From contig OY811985.1 in the NCBI GenBank assembly GCA_963681505.1, positions 2,032,713-2,096,712 on the forward strand: a stretch of 64,000 nucleotides of DNA, written 5' to 3'. The notes below the pieces were generated by a model. That model was not told the origin of the DNA. It ran no database searches and saw nothing but the letters and a program-made list of their open reading frames with translations. This document shows, in pieces, positions 33,701-44,072 of this stretch (its first letter is position 1; the number at the start of each line of letters is the position of its first letter). Both the position numbers and the translations under genes were made by a program. This stretch comes from Eunapius fragilis (taxonomy: Eukaryota > Porifera > Demospongiae > Spongillida > Spongillidae).

Positions 33701-36700
33701 GATTGCAGCCACTTCCTTTCACTTTTGAAGAATTGGGGCTGAGGGCTCTTGTCTGTGAACACTTTGCTCAATATGCATATGCTTCAGAATACATGCAGTC
33801 AGTGCACCTAGTTCAAAAATTGACAGAGGAGGAGGTTCTAAAGTATGCCCTACGTAAAGAAGAATACGTAGGAGTGCTTGGCAAAGGAATATGCAGTAAA
33901 GGATCAGGAGAGGAGGCTCACCATGGACCTCACCAAAGGATCAGGGGAGGAGGCTCACCATGGACCTCACCAAAGGATCAGGAGAAGAGGCTCACCATGG
34001 ACCTCACCAAAGGATCAGGGGAACACCATGGACCTCACCAAAGGATCAGGAGAGGAGGCTCACCATGGACCTCACCAAAGGATCAGGAGATGAGGCTCAC
34101 CATGGACCTCACCAAGTTGAAGAATGATGCTAATATCAGTTACCAACCCAGCTCTTTTTTGGAGCAAAGTTGTTTTAGTGCAGGAGAGATGGTTATATAT
34201 TCATTGCTAAGTGGTTTCTTAGTGCAAATTTGTGGTTACGGGAGTGGGCTAAGGGTGGGGTGGGTACAGTAGCGGCTCGCTCCAGCGGTAATTATCACAT
34301 TCGCTCCAGCGGAAAAATAATTATATTCACCTGGTACAGAAGAAAACTGTTGGTGTACTTAGCAAACCCGCCTGTGGTTGACTATATGCTCCTCTCTAAA
34401 TGGAATTCACTGTTTATACGCGGCTTTGCCGTGTACATAGCGCTTGATAATACATGTAGTAGTGTATTAGAGAAGGGGCGGATTACGAAGCCCTATATAC
34501 ACATCAAAGCCGCGTACCAGGTGAAATAATTATTTTTCCGCTGGAGCGAATGTGATAATTACCGCTGGAGCGAGCCGCTACTGTACCCTTTTATGAAATA
34601 TGGGGATGGGTGTTTACAAAATACTTATTGCCCTCCCCTCGCATCCCCCAGGTTTTATATTCTCAGCATTTCAATAATCTGCTGGTGGAAAAGATCCAAC
34701 ATACACAGGGATGGACCAGTTGTGTAGTTGCCATGGAGACAATATCAAAGCCTACCCATCCCACCATGGCTTCAGGTGATATGTTGGAACAGGCCTCCAA
34801 ACACGAAGACATTGGCCCACCTGTAAGATATGGAGGAGGGTGGGGGAGGGGGGGGGGATTGGAACATGTACTTGGTCTCACTACTGTACTGTTGTGTTCA
34901 CTATCAGGCTGCTAAACGTGCTCGAACAATGGCAGATATTTCCTGTTGTCATGGAGCTGAAGATGTCAGCCCCATATCAGTCTCAGCCACTCCTACTCAG
35001 CTTGGGTCCTTTGAAGAGCTTTGTAGCAACATTGGTCATGTGGAGGTAAGGGACACTCTTAGCCTCTCCTGCTATTGGCCATGTGGAGGTAAGGGACACC
35101 CTTAGCCTCTCCTGCTATTGGCCATATAGGTAAGGGACACCCTTAGCTATTGGCCATGTGGATAAGGGACACCCTTAGCCTCTCCTGCTATTGGCCATGT
35201 GGAGGTAAGGGACACCCTTAGCCTCTCCTGCTATTGGCCATGTAGGTAAGGGACACCCTTAGCTATTGGCCATGTGGATAAGGGACACCCTTAGCCTCTC
35301 CTGCTATTGGCCGTGTGGAGGTAAGGGACACTCTTAGCCTCTCCTGCTATTGGCCATGTGGAGGTAAGGGACACCCTTAGCCTCTCCTGCTATTGGCCAT
35401 GTAGGTAAGGGACACCCTTAGCCTCTCCAGCTATTGGCCATGTAGGTAAGGGACACCCTTAGCCTCTTCTGCTATTGGCCATGTAGGTAAGGGACACTCT
35501 TAGCCTCTCCTGCTATTGGCCATGTAGGTAAGGGACACCCTTAGCCTCTCCAGCTATTGGCCATGTGGAGGTAAGGGACACCCTTAGCCTCTCCTGCTAT
35601 TGGCCATGTAGGTAAGGGACACCCTTAGCCTCTCCTGCTATTAGCCATGTGGAGGTAAGGGGCACCCTTAGCCTCTCCTGGCATGTGAGGGCACCCTTGC
35701 CTGGTATGTGGGATGAGGTTAAATATTATCACTATAGCATCTCACCTGCACACACCTCTCTTGTGGTAGCTTCCAGCTCCTGTGTGGTTGATCCTGCACT
35801 CAGACCTGTTGAAGCATGTCCTTTCCATTGATGTTGGCTCCACAGCTGCTGTTCATTTAACACATTGGCTTCAACTTGCCCTGGGATATGGTGTGTGATC
35901 ATGAGTGTCTGGGGGAGGAGGAAAGTCTAGGGTCAGGGAAAGGGGAGGAGGAAAGACAGGGTTTGAAATTTCATTAGTTTTCTTTCCACTTTTCCCAGAG
36001 ATCAGTAGATATGTTGCTGGGGAGCCATGCCACCATCTTGAACACCTCTTGACCTCACTTGTAAGGCTTGGAGACTTCCTCTGTGTGAGTCTTTATAGTT
36101 GCCTTTAGTAGGGTGTTGAAAAGGTGGTCCCCATATTTGTCCTTAGGAGCCTATTCCCATCATTGAAGGGTTCCTTGAGGCATTCCTAAACGTTTGGGAT
36201 GGAAATAACCATTGTAAGGCAGTTCTGAGCCTGTTGCCTTTTCTTCCGCTGAGGCAGTTTGAAGGTACATGCTAAGTCATTGCAACATCCTGTTTCAAAT
36301 TACTGCTCATATGTTTTCACTGTACAAAACATAAGGTAAAAGGAATGCACATAAGTATGACTGCACTGATACATGTACATCAGTTTAATCAAAATTAGGA
36401 CAAAAACTGTTTGAGTCCATAGGTAAATTTAGCTTTAAAGTGGTTCAAAACCTTGCTGGCCATCTGTCCTTAAGGACAAAGCCACTCACCTTGGCCTCCT
36501 GTCCTTAAGGACAATGCCATTTACCTTGGGCCTCCTGTCCTTAAGGACAAAGCCACTCACTCACCTTGGCCTCCTGTCCTTAAGGACAAAGCCATTCACT
36601 CACCTTGGCCTCCTGTTCCACATACATACATGCTCTCACCTTACAGATTTACATTCTACTGTTCTGGCTCCTCTTGAAGTACTTTTTAAACAACAAACAA

Positions 36701-37540
36701 TTGTGTTTAAAGTCAGCTGCCTGCTTTCATCTAGATAACTTTGTTTGACATGTGTGTATGTAGTATGACTGTCTAATGTCCATGAATGAACTTGTGAGAA
36801 AAATGGTCACACTGGAGTGGAGCAGATGGAAGAGATTATGTGATGGAGGTGATCACAGGTAAATAATGACATTTAGGTGATGTAATGGGATTTAGGTTGT
36901 AATGACATTTAGGTGATCTAATGGCATGTGGGTGATGTCATGTATGTGTCTTGCCTGAAGGACTTTATGCTCCTCAGGGTGTCTGAAGTGTTTCCCATGT
37001 GTCACCAAGGAGACATTACTGATGTGCACTTTGATGCTGCTGAAAGTATAAAGAAGCTTGCCAATTATGTTGGCAGGCTGGCAGTATTTGGACTGCAGGT
37101 GATACCATCTCCCCTCCCTCACTAAACTATATGTGTAAACATGTTGCCCATCTCCATACACAATACATGCACTCATAATGCATGCATACACACATGCATC
37201 AGGAGGAGAATGATTCCCCACTGTTGCAGCATGCTTCACTTTCCTTGTGTGAATTGGTAAGTCTGTTAGTTTGAGTGGTCTGTCCTCAAGGTGAGGCTGT
37301 CTTGTTGGCTTTCCCTAAGGTCTGTGGATTGCCAGATGACTACAACATACCCATTCTGATATTGCCCCAAGTCCCTTTGGTGTACAGAAGCCTCCTTAGT
37401 GCTAGCTTGGTGCCTCTGACCAGGATATGTGCTTGTCTTGTTCGGTACAGATGTCCCATGCATGGTTGACTGTCCAACCTTTGTCCCTCCATCTTCACCT
37501 TCACACACTCTAGGTACAAGGAGGCCATGTCGAAGCTAGC

Positions 37541-37588
<48 letters not shown>

Positions 37589-38189
37589 ATTACATGTTTT
37601 GCATAGATAGCTGTATCTATTCTGTAGTCAGTGCAGGACCATCAACTCTCAGTGACTTTCAACAGCATTGTGTTGGATTTTTGTGATGCCCTATGGAGGA
37701 ATCTTGCCTTCATTAACAGCAAGAGGCCATATCCAACCCAACTGTTTACGTTGCCAAGGTGACACATCTACCTATGCACACAGGCATCCATGTTCCTACT
37801 TCTCACAGAGAGGCTCTCACATCATGTGGTCTGTCTGCCACTCATGAGAAGCTAAGCATCACTCATCACCCCGCCTTGGTTGGGGTAGTGAAACAATTCT
37901 TCCAAACGGTAAGGGTATACATACATTCATGTGCACCTGATACTTGAATCACAACTGTAAACACATAAACATAGCTTGAAAAGTATCCCAAACATATGCA
38001 TCCTACAAACATATTCACTGAGGTAGGTTTGTGTGGATCTTGTCATCTGTTTCATCTTCTTTTTATTACCCTCCTCCCCAGGCCCATCTGAGAAAAGCCT
38101 ACCTGCAGTACCTCATGTCTCACCAGCTAGCTAGTTTAGTTAGGTTCATCAGAGCATTTGTGTTATCAAGATTTAGTGAGACCACCTAA
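30797..38189 (+). CDS. CENPI: CENP-I kinetochore protein homologue
   Basis: Twenty exons traced, about 696 residues (human 756): 30797-30848, 30913-31047, 31113-31333, 32465-32513, 32579-32637, 32733-32819, 34652-34822, 34908-35045, 35770-35890, 35999-36084, 36147-36264, 36647-36711, 36764-36858, 36978-37098, 37203-37256, 37320-37444, 37514-37544, 37628-37758, 37784-37908, 38082-38189. Family landmarks are QQLLFKWMVDVYYLVDN, LDLLGVYKSYCPDLI, LPAPVWLILHSDLLKHVLS, SIKKLANYVGRLA, DDYNIPILILPQVPLVYRSL and KAYLQYLMSHQLASLVRFIR. CENP-I is an all-helical member of the inner-kinetochore CCAN (CENP-H/I/K/M) needed for chromosome segregation. The phase between exons 18 and 19 does not match (two bases left over, frame needs one), although both sides match the family. 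A one-base assembly error or unusual splice is likely. Intron 6 carries an ORF, a minisatellite and a MITE. Confidence 0.85.
31495..31870 (+). repeat. G-rich 24-34-bp minisatellite in CENPI intron 3
   Basis: About 14 copies of a unit built on GGGGAGGTAGTTGGGGGTAA, some with an extra GGGG-TAAG block. Each copy contains GGTAAGTAAGG, a near-perfect 5' splice site consensus. Confidence 0.8.
33331..34272 (+). CDS. Unrecognised ORF with a C2HC zinc-finger-like start, inside a CENPI intron
   Basis: The frame is open from just after a TAA at 33328-33330 to 34272, with no clear start codon (first ATG in frame 33478). Around 33379 it encodes CERCGKYLKT then RRHYDSDSCKRK, a C-x2-C-x14-H-x5-C pattern suggesting a zinc finger. 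A Ser/Thr-rich linker and a hydrophobic/charged stretch (TFEELGLRALVCEHFAQYAY, VQKLTEEEVLKYAL) follow. From about 33899 the frame runs into a 37-bp minisatellite and MITE sequence, so the end is not original. I do not recognise the family. A transposon or retrogene fragment is the simplest reading because it sits in an intron on the same strand as CENPI, but an alternative CENPI exon is possible. Confidence 0.35.
   Translation, partial: PLTRALKVVLNFVSNGCERCGKYLKTNQIDNVRRHYDSDSCKRKIAAATMNLQALQPSEKRQWLLCTSATTTASPEEPSTCDESFASNDSVANVNHNQPKPLCCGYMPDVPSPFVHNWAFAAHGLQPLPFTFEELGLRALVCEHFAQYAYASEYMQSVHLVQKLTEEEVLKYALRKEEYVGVLGKGICSKGSGEEAHHGPHQRIRGGGSPWTSPKDQEKRLTMDLTKGSGEHHGPHQRIRRGGSPWTSPKDQEMRLTMDLTKLKNDANISYQPSSFLEQSCFSAGEMVIYSLLSGFLVQICGYGSGLRVGWVQ
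33899..34118 (+). repeat. 37-bp minisatellite in CENPI intron 6
   Basis: Six copies of a 37-bp unit (GGATCAGGAGAGGAGGCTCA then CCATGGACCTCACCAAA); the fourth is shortened. Confidence 0.85.
34262..34588. mobile_element. 327-bp MITE with about 73-bp terminal inverted repeats
   Basis: 34262 begins GGGTACAGTAGCGGCTCGCT and the right end at 34588 is its inverted copy. The arms match for about 73 bp with only a couple of indels and contain two CGCTCCAGCGG motifs each. The 170-bp interior has no gene. No clear target-site duplication was found. It lies in CENPI intron 6, 63 bp upstream of exon 7. Near-identical arms suggest recent insertion or a stable hairpin. Confidence 0.85.
35035..35690 (+). 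repeat. About 45-bp minisatellite copied from CENPI exon 8 donor
   Basis: About 14 diverged copies of a unit whose first copy is the end of exon 8 plus the donor itself (CATGTGGAG|GTAAGGGACA), followed by CTTAGCCTCTCCTGCTATTG. Most copies keep an AGGTAAGG or TAGGTAAGG match to the 5' splice site. Some copies lack the GTGG part. Confidence 0.85.
37545..37587 (+). repeat. (GT)n microsatellite forming the donor of CENPI exon 17
   Basis: About 21 GT units begin right after exon 17 (GCGCAA|GTGTGT), so every GT in the run is a potential donor; only the first keeps the frame into exon 18. Confidence 0.8.
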
Positions 38190-39200
38190 TGCATGCCGCA
38201 TTGGATACTTCAAGATTCCTATGGTGCATATGCACTAGCAGCTTGTATAGTTGTAACAACTGATTGTTATGCTGTTTTCCCTGCTGTCAGATGGATAATA
38301 ATAAGACCTTTGTCCAAATCTTTAATTGCACAGCGGAATATTGCAATGGCTTATAGCTACGCTGTTATAAATGTTCACTATGAACCAAAGCAGTTTACAA
38401 CTGAGTATCTACTCACACTGCACAATAGAATACACAACTGGCTGGTGAAAAGTCTTATTCTCTGAGATTAGTATTAGTTCCTCCTACGATTACTTCTTCC
38501 AGTGGAAAAAGGCGTTAATCTGAGTCCGTTACTCTGCACAGGTAAGAAATATTGCAATCACAACACTTGGATCACATAAATATTATGTGCATGATAGATA
38601 AGTGAAGACCACATCACATTACAATAGTAATTCAAAACACATATGAATGACAATGTTCATACTCCAACCACCAGACCTTCATAGGTTAGGATTAGGACTA
38701 AATACAATACATCTCCCTAGTCAGAGAGCATTGATACACATTCACATAATGAAGCTTTGGATGAGAGGATAGCTGCTACAATATGAACAAATGTGGAAGT
38801 GTGTCACATATAACAAAGGCAATGTTATATCAAATCAAATATGTCCCAATGTTTACTTATACCTTAAGTCTTAACAGCAAATTGATCTAATTCTTTGCTT
38901 TTAAAAAATTGCTGTTTGTTACATTGCTTGCTTGCAGTCCTTGTGCATCATGTAGTGATGCTAGAACTATGCGAGCCTTATGATTGTAAACCAGGAATCC
39001 CCCCCCTCCCCCCTCAAACCAAAGTATGAAATAATTAACATTTGGTATGTGATGGAGACGAATTCAACAAAGTGATTGGGAAACCATAGCAATAAAATGA
39101 GTGCCTGCCTTGTGTGGGTAGCCACCCACTTCTTCATGTTGGCCCCCCCCCCCCCCACCTTTTCCAAAATTCCTGTATCCACCCTTGTTAAACGATCGTA
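38190..39200. other. Intergenic, no gene recognised
   Basis: Downstream of CENPI; no exon with family resemblance. It may contain the 3' end of the TRIM-type gene on the minus strand, but I could not trace it. A poly-C run lies at about 39144-39158. Confidence 0.4.
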
Positions 39201-40600
39201 CACAGCCCCCACTGCTAAAAAACGATAGGTGCTATTATCTAATGCCATCCTTACCGGTGTGTAACCCTCAGGTATGGTGGCCACTGCAGGTAGTCCTACA
39301 GGCTCAGAGCAGGGAGTGTCCACTGGAAAATTAAAGTCAGACTAAGGAGATTAGACAAAGATGGTTGTTAAGAGAACAGTTGAAAAGGGATCACCCTTAA
39401 CTGTGGTTTGTTGAGGTGTGGCGACATGTTTTTCAGTTACACATTTTCCCGCCAAAGATTAGTTAATTACAGTTACTGGGAAATGCAAAGATCAATTCTT
39501 ACAAACTAACATCATTAAGAACATGGTGTGTACATAACATATGTATATGTCTGTACACATAAGTTCCTTGTGACGTACACTTGGCAATGACTATATGAAT
39601 AGGTAAATGAATGATTTCATAAAGTATCACTACATATGCAATGAGGACTATGATGATGTAAATTGACTTCTGAAAAATGTATTATGCATACAGATACAGA
39701 CCACATACAATGTCCACACATATGTACACAGCAGACACACACCACCCCATATACAGCTGGTAACAATAGGTGGTATTATCTAATCCCATCCTGACTTGTG
39801 GGTGACTTATCAGTAACAATGACACAGATAAACAGTAGTAGATATGGTGGGCAAAGGAAGATGAAGTGACAGTACAGGTGTCTGAAAATACTGAAAGAGC
39901 TAAGGAGATTAGACAAAGACAGTCTTAAAAGAACAGTTGAAAAGTGACCACCCTCCTCAGCTTGGGCTGTTGAAAATCAACTGTGGTTTGTTAGAGGTGT
40001 GTCAATTACACGTTTTTCTGCCAAAAATGAATTAATTATAGTTGCATATGGAACATACAACCAGCACCATTAAGAACATGGCATGCACGTAACATATTTG
40101 AAAGAACATATGCATGTCTGTACATATACACATTCTTTGTGATGCACTTGGCAATAACTAAGTGGACTATATGAATAGGTAAATGAGCATATGGAAGGAT
40201 TTCATAGTATCACTACTTGTTTTCATCATGAAATATGTATTAACTAAAAAACCTCTTGAAAAGGGGAATGGGGAGGGTGTGAAGAGGGGTTACCAGCCCT
40301 GCGCTGGACTTTAAGATATAATTTGGGGTGTGTGAGGGGGGGGGGGTCCCTTGGGTTTCATGGTCCCAAATTTTATTCTACAGGAAAGACATAACATATT
40401 ACGTGCTTTTGTGGCTGCAATGTGGACAATCATAGTCGTTTACTTGAGATTTGAGAATTTCACACAACATACACACACCACTCCATATATTAATGCCATC
40501 CTTACTGCAAATTGTGGGTGGTGTTTCCCCTCATACACTGGTCGCTCTATCGAGGATTCCATAGGTACCCATTCCTAGGCAGAAAAGATATCAGACTTAA
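39200..40600. repeat. Diverged tandem duplication of about 550 bp
   Basis: 39340-39490 and 39897-40060 share long similarity (CTAAGGAGATTAGACAAAGA, then GAACAGTTGAAAAG, then AACTGTGGTTTGTT). The ends also recur: TAATGCCATCCTTAC at 39240-39255 and 40491-40505, with TAATCCCATCCTGAC at 39781-39795. In minus-strand terms these are three copies of one exon end and its GTAAGGATGGCATTA donor. The outer copies have open exons (39322-39255 and 40574-40506); the middle one has stops and a GTCAGG donor. Confidence 0.6.
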
Positions 40601-42084
40601 AGAATAGTCTTAAACAGTGGCAATCACAGCAATCATTATGACAGAAGCGATAAGTATAATTTGCACTAAATCATTATCATCATATTAACAGTGTGCAGAG
40701 GGGAAAAATATGACTTGGATCTAAGTATCCATTGGATACCTCAACAATGAATACTAAACAGTGGTACTCACATTAATCACTATCATGTCTTTAACATCAA
40801 CGTTGTGAGGACTGTTCTGTATATGTTGACCATCCATTGTGATGAGGAGCTGGTGAGGACCAGCAGACTGTGGGGTGAGGATGATGGTGTAGGTACCATC
40901 CCTGTGGTCCTCCACCTCTCCATGCACAACTGCTCCATTACTGGCCTTGGGCCTCATCTCAACCTTCACCTGTGCATCACTGTATGGGTACTTCTGACCC
41001 TGTGAGGTCTTGCTCTCTACCTTAACACAGAACCTGGTCCCAACCTTCGCTACTGATGTGGATGTCCAGGTGCTTGAAGATGGTGATAAAGATAATGCCC
41101 TAACCTCCCCAAATTGAGACAGTTCTCTTACAAGACCATCTGTCTTCACTGACACAGATATGTCGCTGTGTAGGTTTGGCTTAAGGGACATGGTCTGTAC
41201 CTTATTCAAGGTGGCCTTCAGTTCAGTGGGTATACATCCCCCCAGAGCCACTAGCTCATGGTCTGTGTGGGTCTGGAGGACATGGGAGGCCACCTTAGTG
41301 TAGTGATTAATGTCACCAACTATCTTCTCAAACTGTTCTTTCTGGAGGGTCAGAGAGGTTGTCTTGGACAGAGAAATGGCCTCCAACTCTGACAGCAGTG
41401 TTAGTTTCCTCTTGTCTAATGTCCCTTGGAGTATTTCAAACGCTTGGTTGATGGCTAAGAGAGCATTCTTTTTGGAGCCCTCCACCTGTTCTATCATTGC
41501 ATCATTTCCTGATATAGCTCCAATCAGTTTTGTCACAAAGTTACTTGCATTTCCAAGTGCCCCTTTGATTTCCAATTGATGGTTCTTTGCAGCAGTGGAC
41601 ACTTCAATCACAGCATGGTCCTTGTGGGCAACAGGAAAACAGTCTTTACACACATCTAGGAAACACTTACAAGCCTCGCAATAAAATTTCAGCCTATTGC
41701 TCTCATGGCTACACTGCAAAGAGTAAGCCTCTCTTGGCTTTATGGTGGCCTGGAGTTCTTTGGCTCCCTCCTGGTCCAGTCCAACCATCTTGTGTTTGGA
41801 CATTAGGCGACCACGTTTGTGGTGTTCATGGCAGGGCTTGCATAGGAACTGGAGACATGTGCAACAGAAGATCACTGCAGGACCACTGCTTCCATCTATA
41901 CAGTGGTCACAACACACCTCACTGCTGCGCACAAGCTTGGACGTGTACCCAGCTACTTCTGCTTCAAATTCAAGATGGAGGTTACGAGGGAGGACACTGG
42001 CCCCTCCTACTGGGATGCTAACATTTCGTTCACAGGTGGGGCATTTGAGCACTTGTTGGGATCCATTTTTATCTATCTCACGAT
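40506..42084 (-). CDS. TRIM-type protein with B-boxes, coiled coil and filamin repeat (5' end lost in gap)
   Basis: The main exon, 42084-40772, is open right up to the run of N. It starts inside what should be a RING finger (CPTCERNV keeps the last cysteine pair). Two B-boxes follow: CDHCIDG...CCTCLQFLCKPCHEHHKRG and QCSHESNRLKFYCEACKCFLDVC...H. Then a helical coiled coil of about 110 residues and a filamin/ABP280-type Ig domain (KVGTRFCVKVESKTS, DGTYTIILTPQSAGPHQLLI, GQHIQNSPHNVDV). A donor AAT|GTGAGT and a phase-0 exon at 40574-40506 with donor GCA|GTAAGG follow; a further candidate, 39322-39255, is out of phase. Architecture fits TRIM45/TRIM2/TRIM3/TRIM71-type E3 ubiquitin ligases. NHL repeats were not found, so the exact subfamily and the 3' end are open. 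Confidence 0.75.
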
Positions 42085-42284
42085 NNNNNNNNNNNNNNNN
42101 NNNNNNNNNNNNNNNNNNNNNNNNNNNNNNNNNNNNNNNNNNNNNNNNNNNNNNNNNNNNNNNNNNNNNNNNNNNNNNNNNNNNNNNNNNNNNNNNNNNN
42201 NNNNNNNNNNNNNNNNNNNNNNNNNNNNNNNNNNNNNNNNNNNNNNNNNNNNNNNNNNNNNNNNNNNNNNNNNNNNNNNNNNNN
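42085..42284. other. Assembly gap (200 N)
   Basis: A run of exactly 200 N, a conventional size for a gap of unknown length. The genes on its two sides are unrelated although both lie on the minus strand. Confidence 0.98.
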
Positions 42285-43367
42285 GCTCAGAGTTCATCCA
42301 TATCACCCTAACGGTATTGAGAAGTTTAGGAAGAAGGGCAGGAATGTTCTTTGGTTCAGCAGTGGCCAAGTCAGTGCAGGGTCCGCTGAGGGTGGAGATG
42401 AACTTGAGACAGCTTTCAGCCTTTGCTAGGCTGTCCTGAGGAGTGAAATGAGGTGTTGTACAACACATGTAAACACATAAGTAAATATAGCACTAAAAAT
42501 TTTAGATGAAAGCTACATGTATCTTTTTTCTTCTCAAGTGCATCCTACATAATCATCAGAAAGGTTTATGACTTAACAACTAAGCACTAAGGTCATACCT
42601 GTATTTGTTTAGATAGCTTGGTGAATGGTGGGAGGTATGAGGACTTTGCGTTCTCCATGATTGAAATGACCCTGGCAACACCAGTCTGGTCCAACTGCCT
42701 TGTCAGTCCCGACAGGTCATCACAGCGGGCCTTCCAGAACTGGATCTCTTCCAAAGGCCCAGCCCCTTCTGTCATCTCTAGAGACTCCTGGCTGTTGAGA
42801 ACCTCTTTGATCTGACGCGTCCAATGGATGACCACCACTGCAGGGTGAGTGAAGGGACCGCCAGTACAGACAGTGAACGAGGGTGAGTGCTAACACGATT
42901 TAATTATTAACAAACAGTGTGCCCTTAATTAATGCACACCATAACATTATTAAATGCACCCCTAGCCAAAAAAATGCAACATTTACATACTAGTAATGCA
43001 AATTTACGTTGTTTAAACACATGGCATTACTGTACGGCAGTTATCTATAGCAAACATTACACTGCAACAGAAAGTGGTGGTGGAAGGGGATCACTAAAGA
43101 AACAAAAATAGACATCGAAATGCCATGCCTTCCAGTCGAAGAACAAGCTCCTTGTCCTTGAAAGCATCAGGAAGGTCCATGGAGGGCCCTTCGTCAGGTA
43201 CATACAGTATGGTGTGGCCAACAGTCTTGTGTTGGGCATCAGTCAAATGAGCCATGACCCTGTGCAGCTGTGAGGAGAAATCGTTCCTCAAGCCTATCAG
43301 CATCAAGGAGCAAATACACGTCACTGACACAGCCATAAACCTGATACTGATATTTATGCACCACACT

Positions 43368-43446
<79 letters not shown>

Positions 43447-44072
43447 TATAAACGTACACACATAAACACAGAAGTACACGCAAGCAAACAATCAAACAAA
43501 CGAACACATGCATGTAAACCCAGGCAAGCAAATAAATATGTGCAAGGATACTGTCTGGCCAGGTGGAGTTGCTGAAGAAGGTAGGGGCATACAGGCCATG
43601 CATGACCCTCAGGAGAGTATCAACATGGGAACCCAGGACTGTACCAAACTGGACAACCTTGCGGAAGTTATCGACTGTCAATATTCTCCCTTGTCTGATG
43701 AAGTATGCAAACTGGTTCACCGGATTGGAGGGTACAGCATCGCATAACGACAGCCCTGCCTGTTGGTCAATGTAGATCAGTAGCAGTTGATGCGAAGGGT
43801 TAGTCAAGAAAGCACTGATTTGGCTTGTGTGGTCGTTGGTCCACATTTCGGGAGTGAGGTCGCCTAGAATGGTGCAATCTTTCACAAGCTGAACCTTTGG
43901 GAGAAATAGGTTTTAACTACACAAGCACGAAAAAAAGTCCACTTACCAAGTCTGTCAGTCCATCTGCAGGCGTCGAGCTTCCACTTACAGCCTTTCCTTG
44001 CGTGTCGCCTAGGCTCGATACCTTATTACTATTGCCAGTATTACTTTCCATTGCAGCGGTAGGATCATCCAT
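42285..44072 (-). CDS. DNAH2: DNAH2-type axonemal dynein heavy chain, N-terminal exons only
   Basis: Five exons: 44072-43947, 43894-43552, 43293-43129, 42837-42599, 42435 to the gap. They encode about 340 residues of the tail. Characteristic DNAH2 stretches are NQFAYFIRQGRILTVDNFRK, VQFGTVLGS, KDKELVLRLE, IHWTRQIKEVLNSQE, GPLEEIQFWKARCDDLSGL and KSSYLPPFTKLSKQIQ. DNAH2 is an inner-arm dynein heavy chain of motile cilia; the full protein is about 4400 residues, so over 90% is missing. Exon 3 ends with a GC donor (GAAG|GCATGG), which keeps the exact residue count relative to the family. Beyond the gap a TRIM gene appears instead of more dynein. The start ATG at 44072 is the first in the open frame. 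Confidence 0.88.
43369..43444. repeat. (CA)n microsatellite in DNAH2 intron 2
   Basis: About 37 CA units, the longest dinucleotide run in the window. Confidence 0.95.

Noticed and set aside
36470..36610. Repeated CCTTAAGGACAAAGCCA blocks in a CENPI intron
   Set aside because: A short, imperfect local repeat with no further structure; not worth a separate finding.
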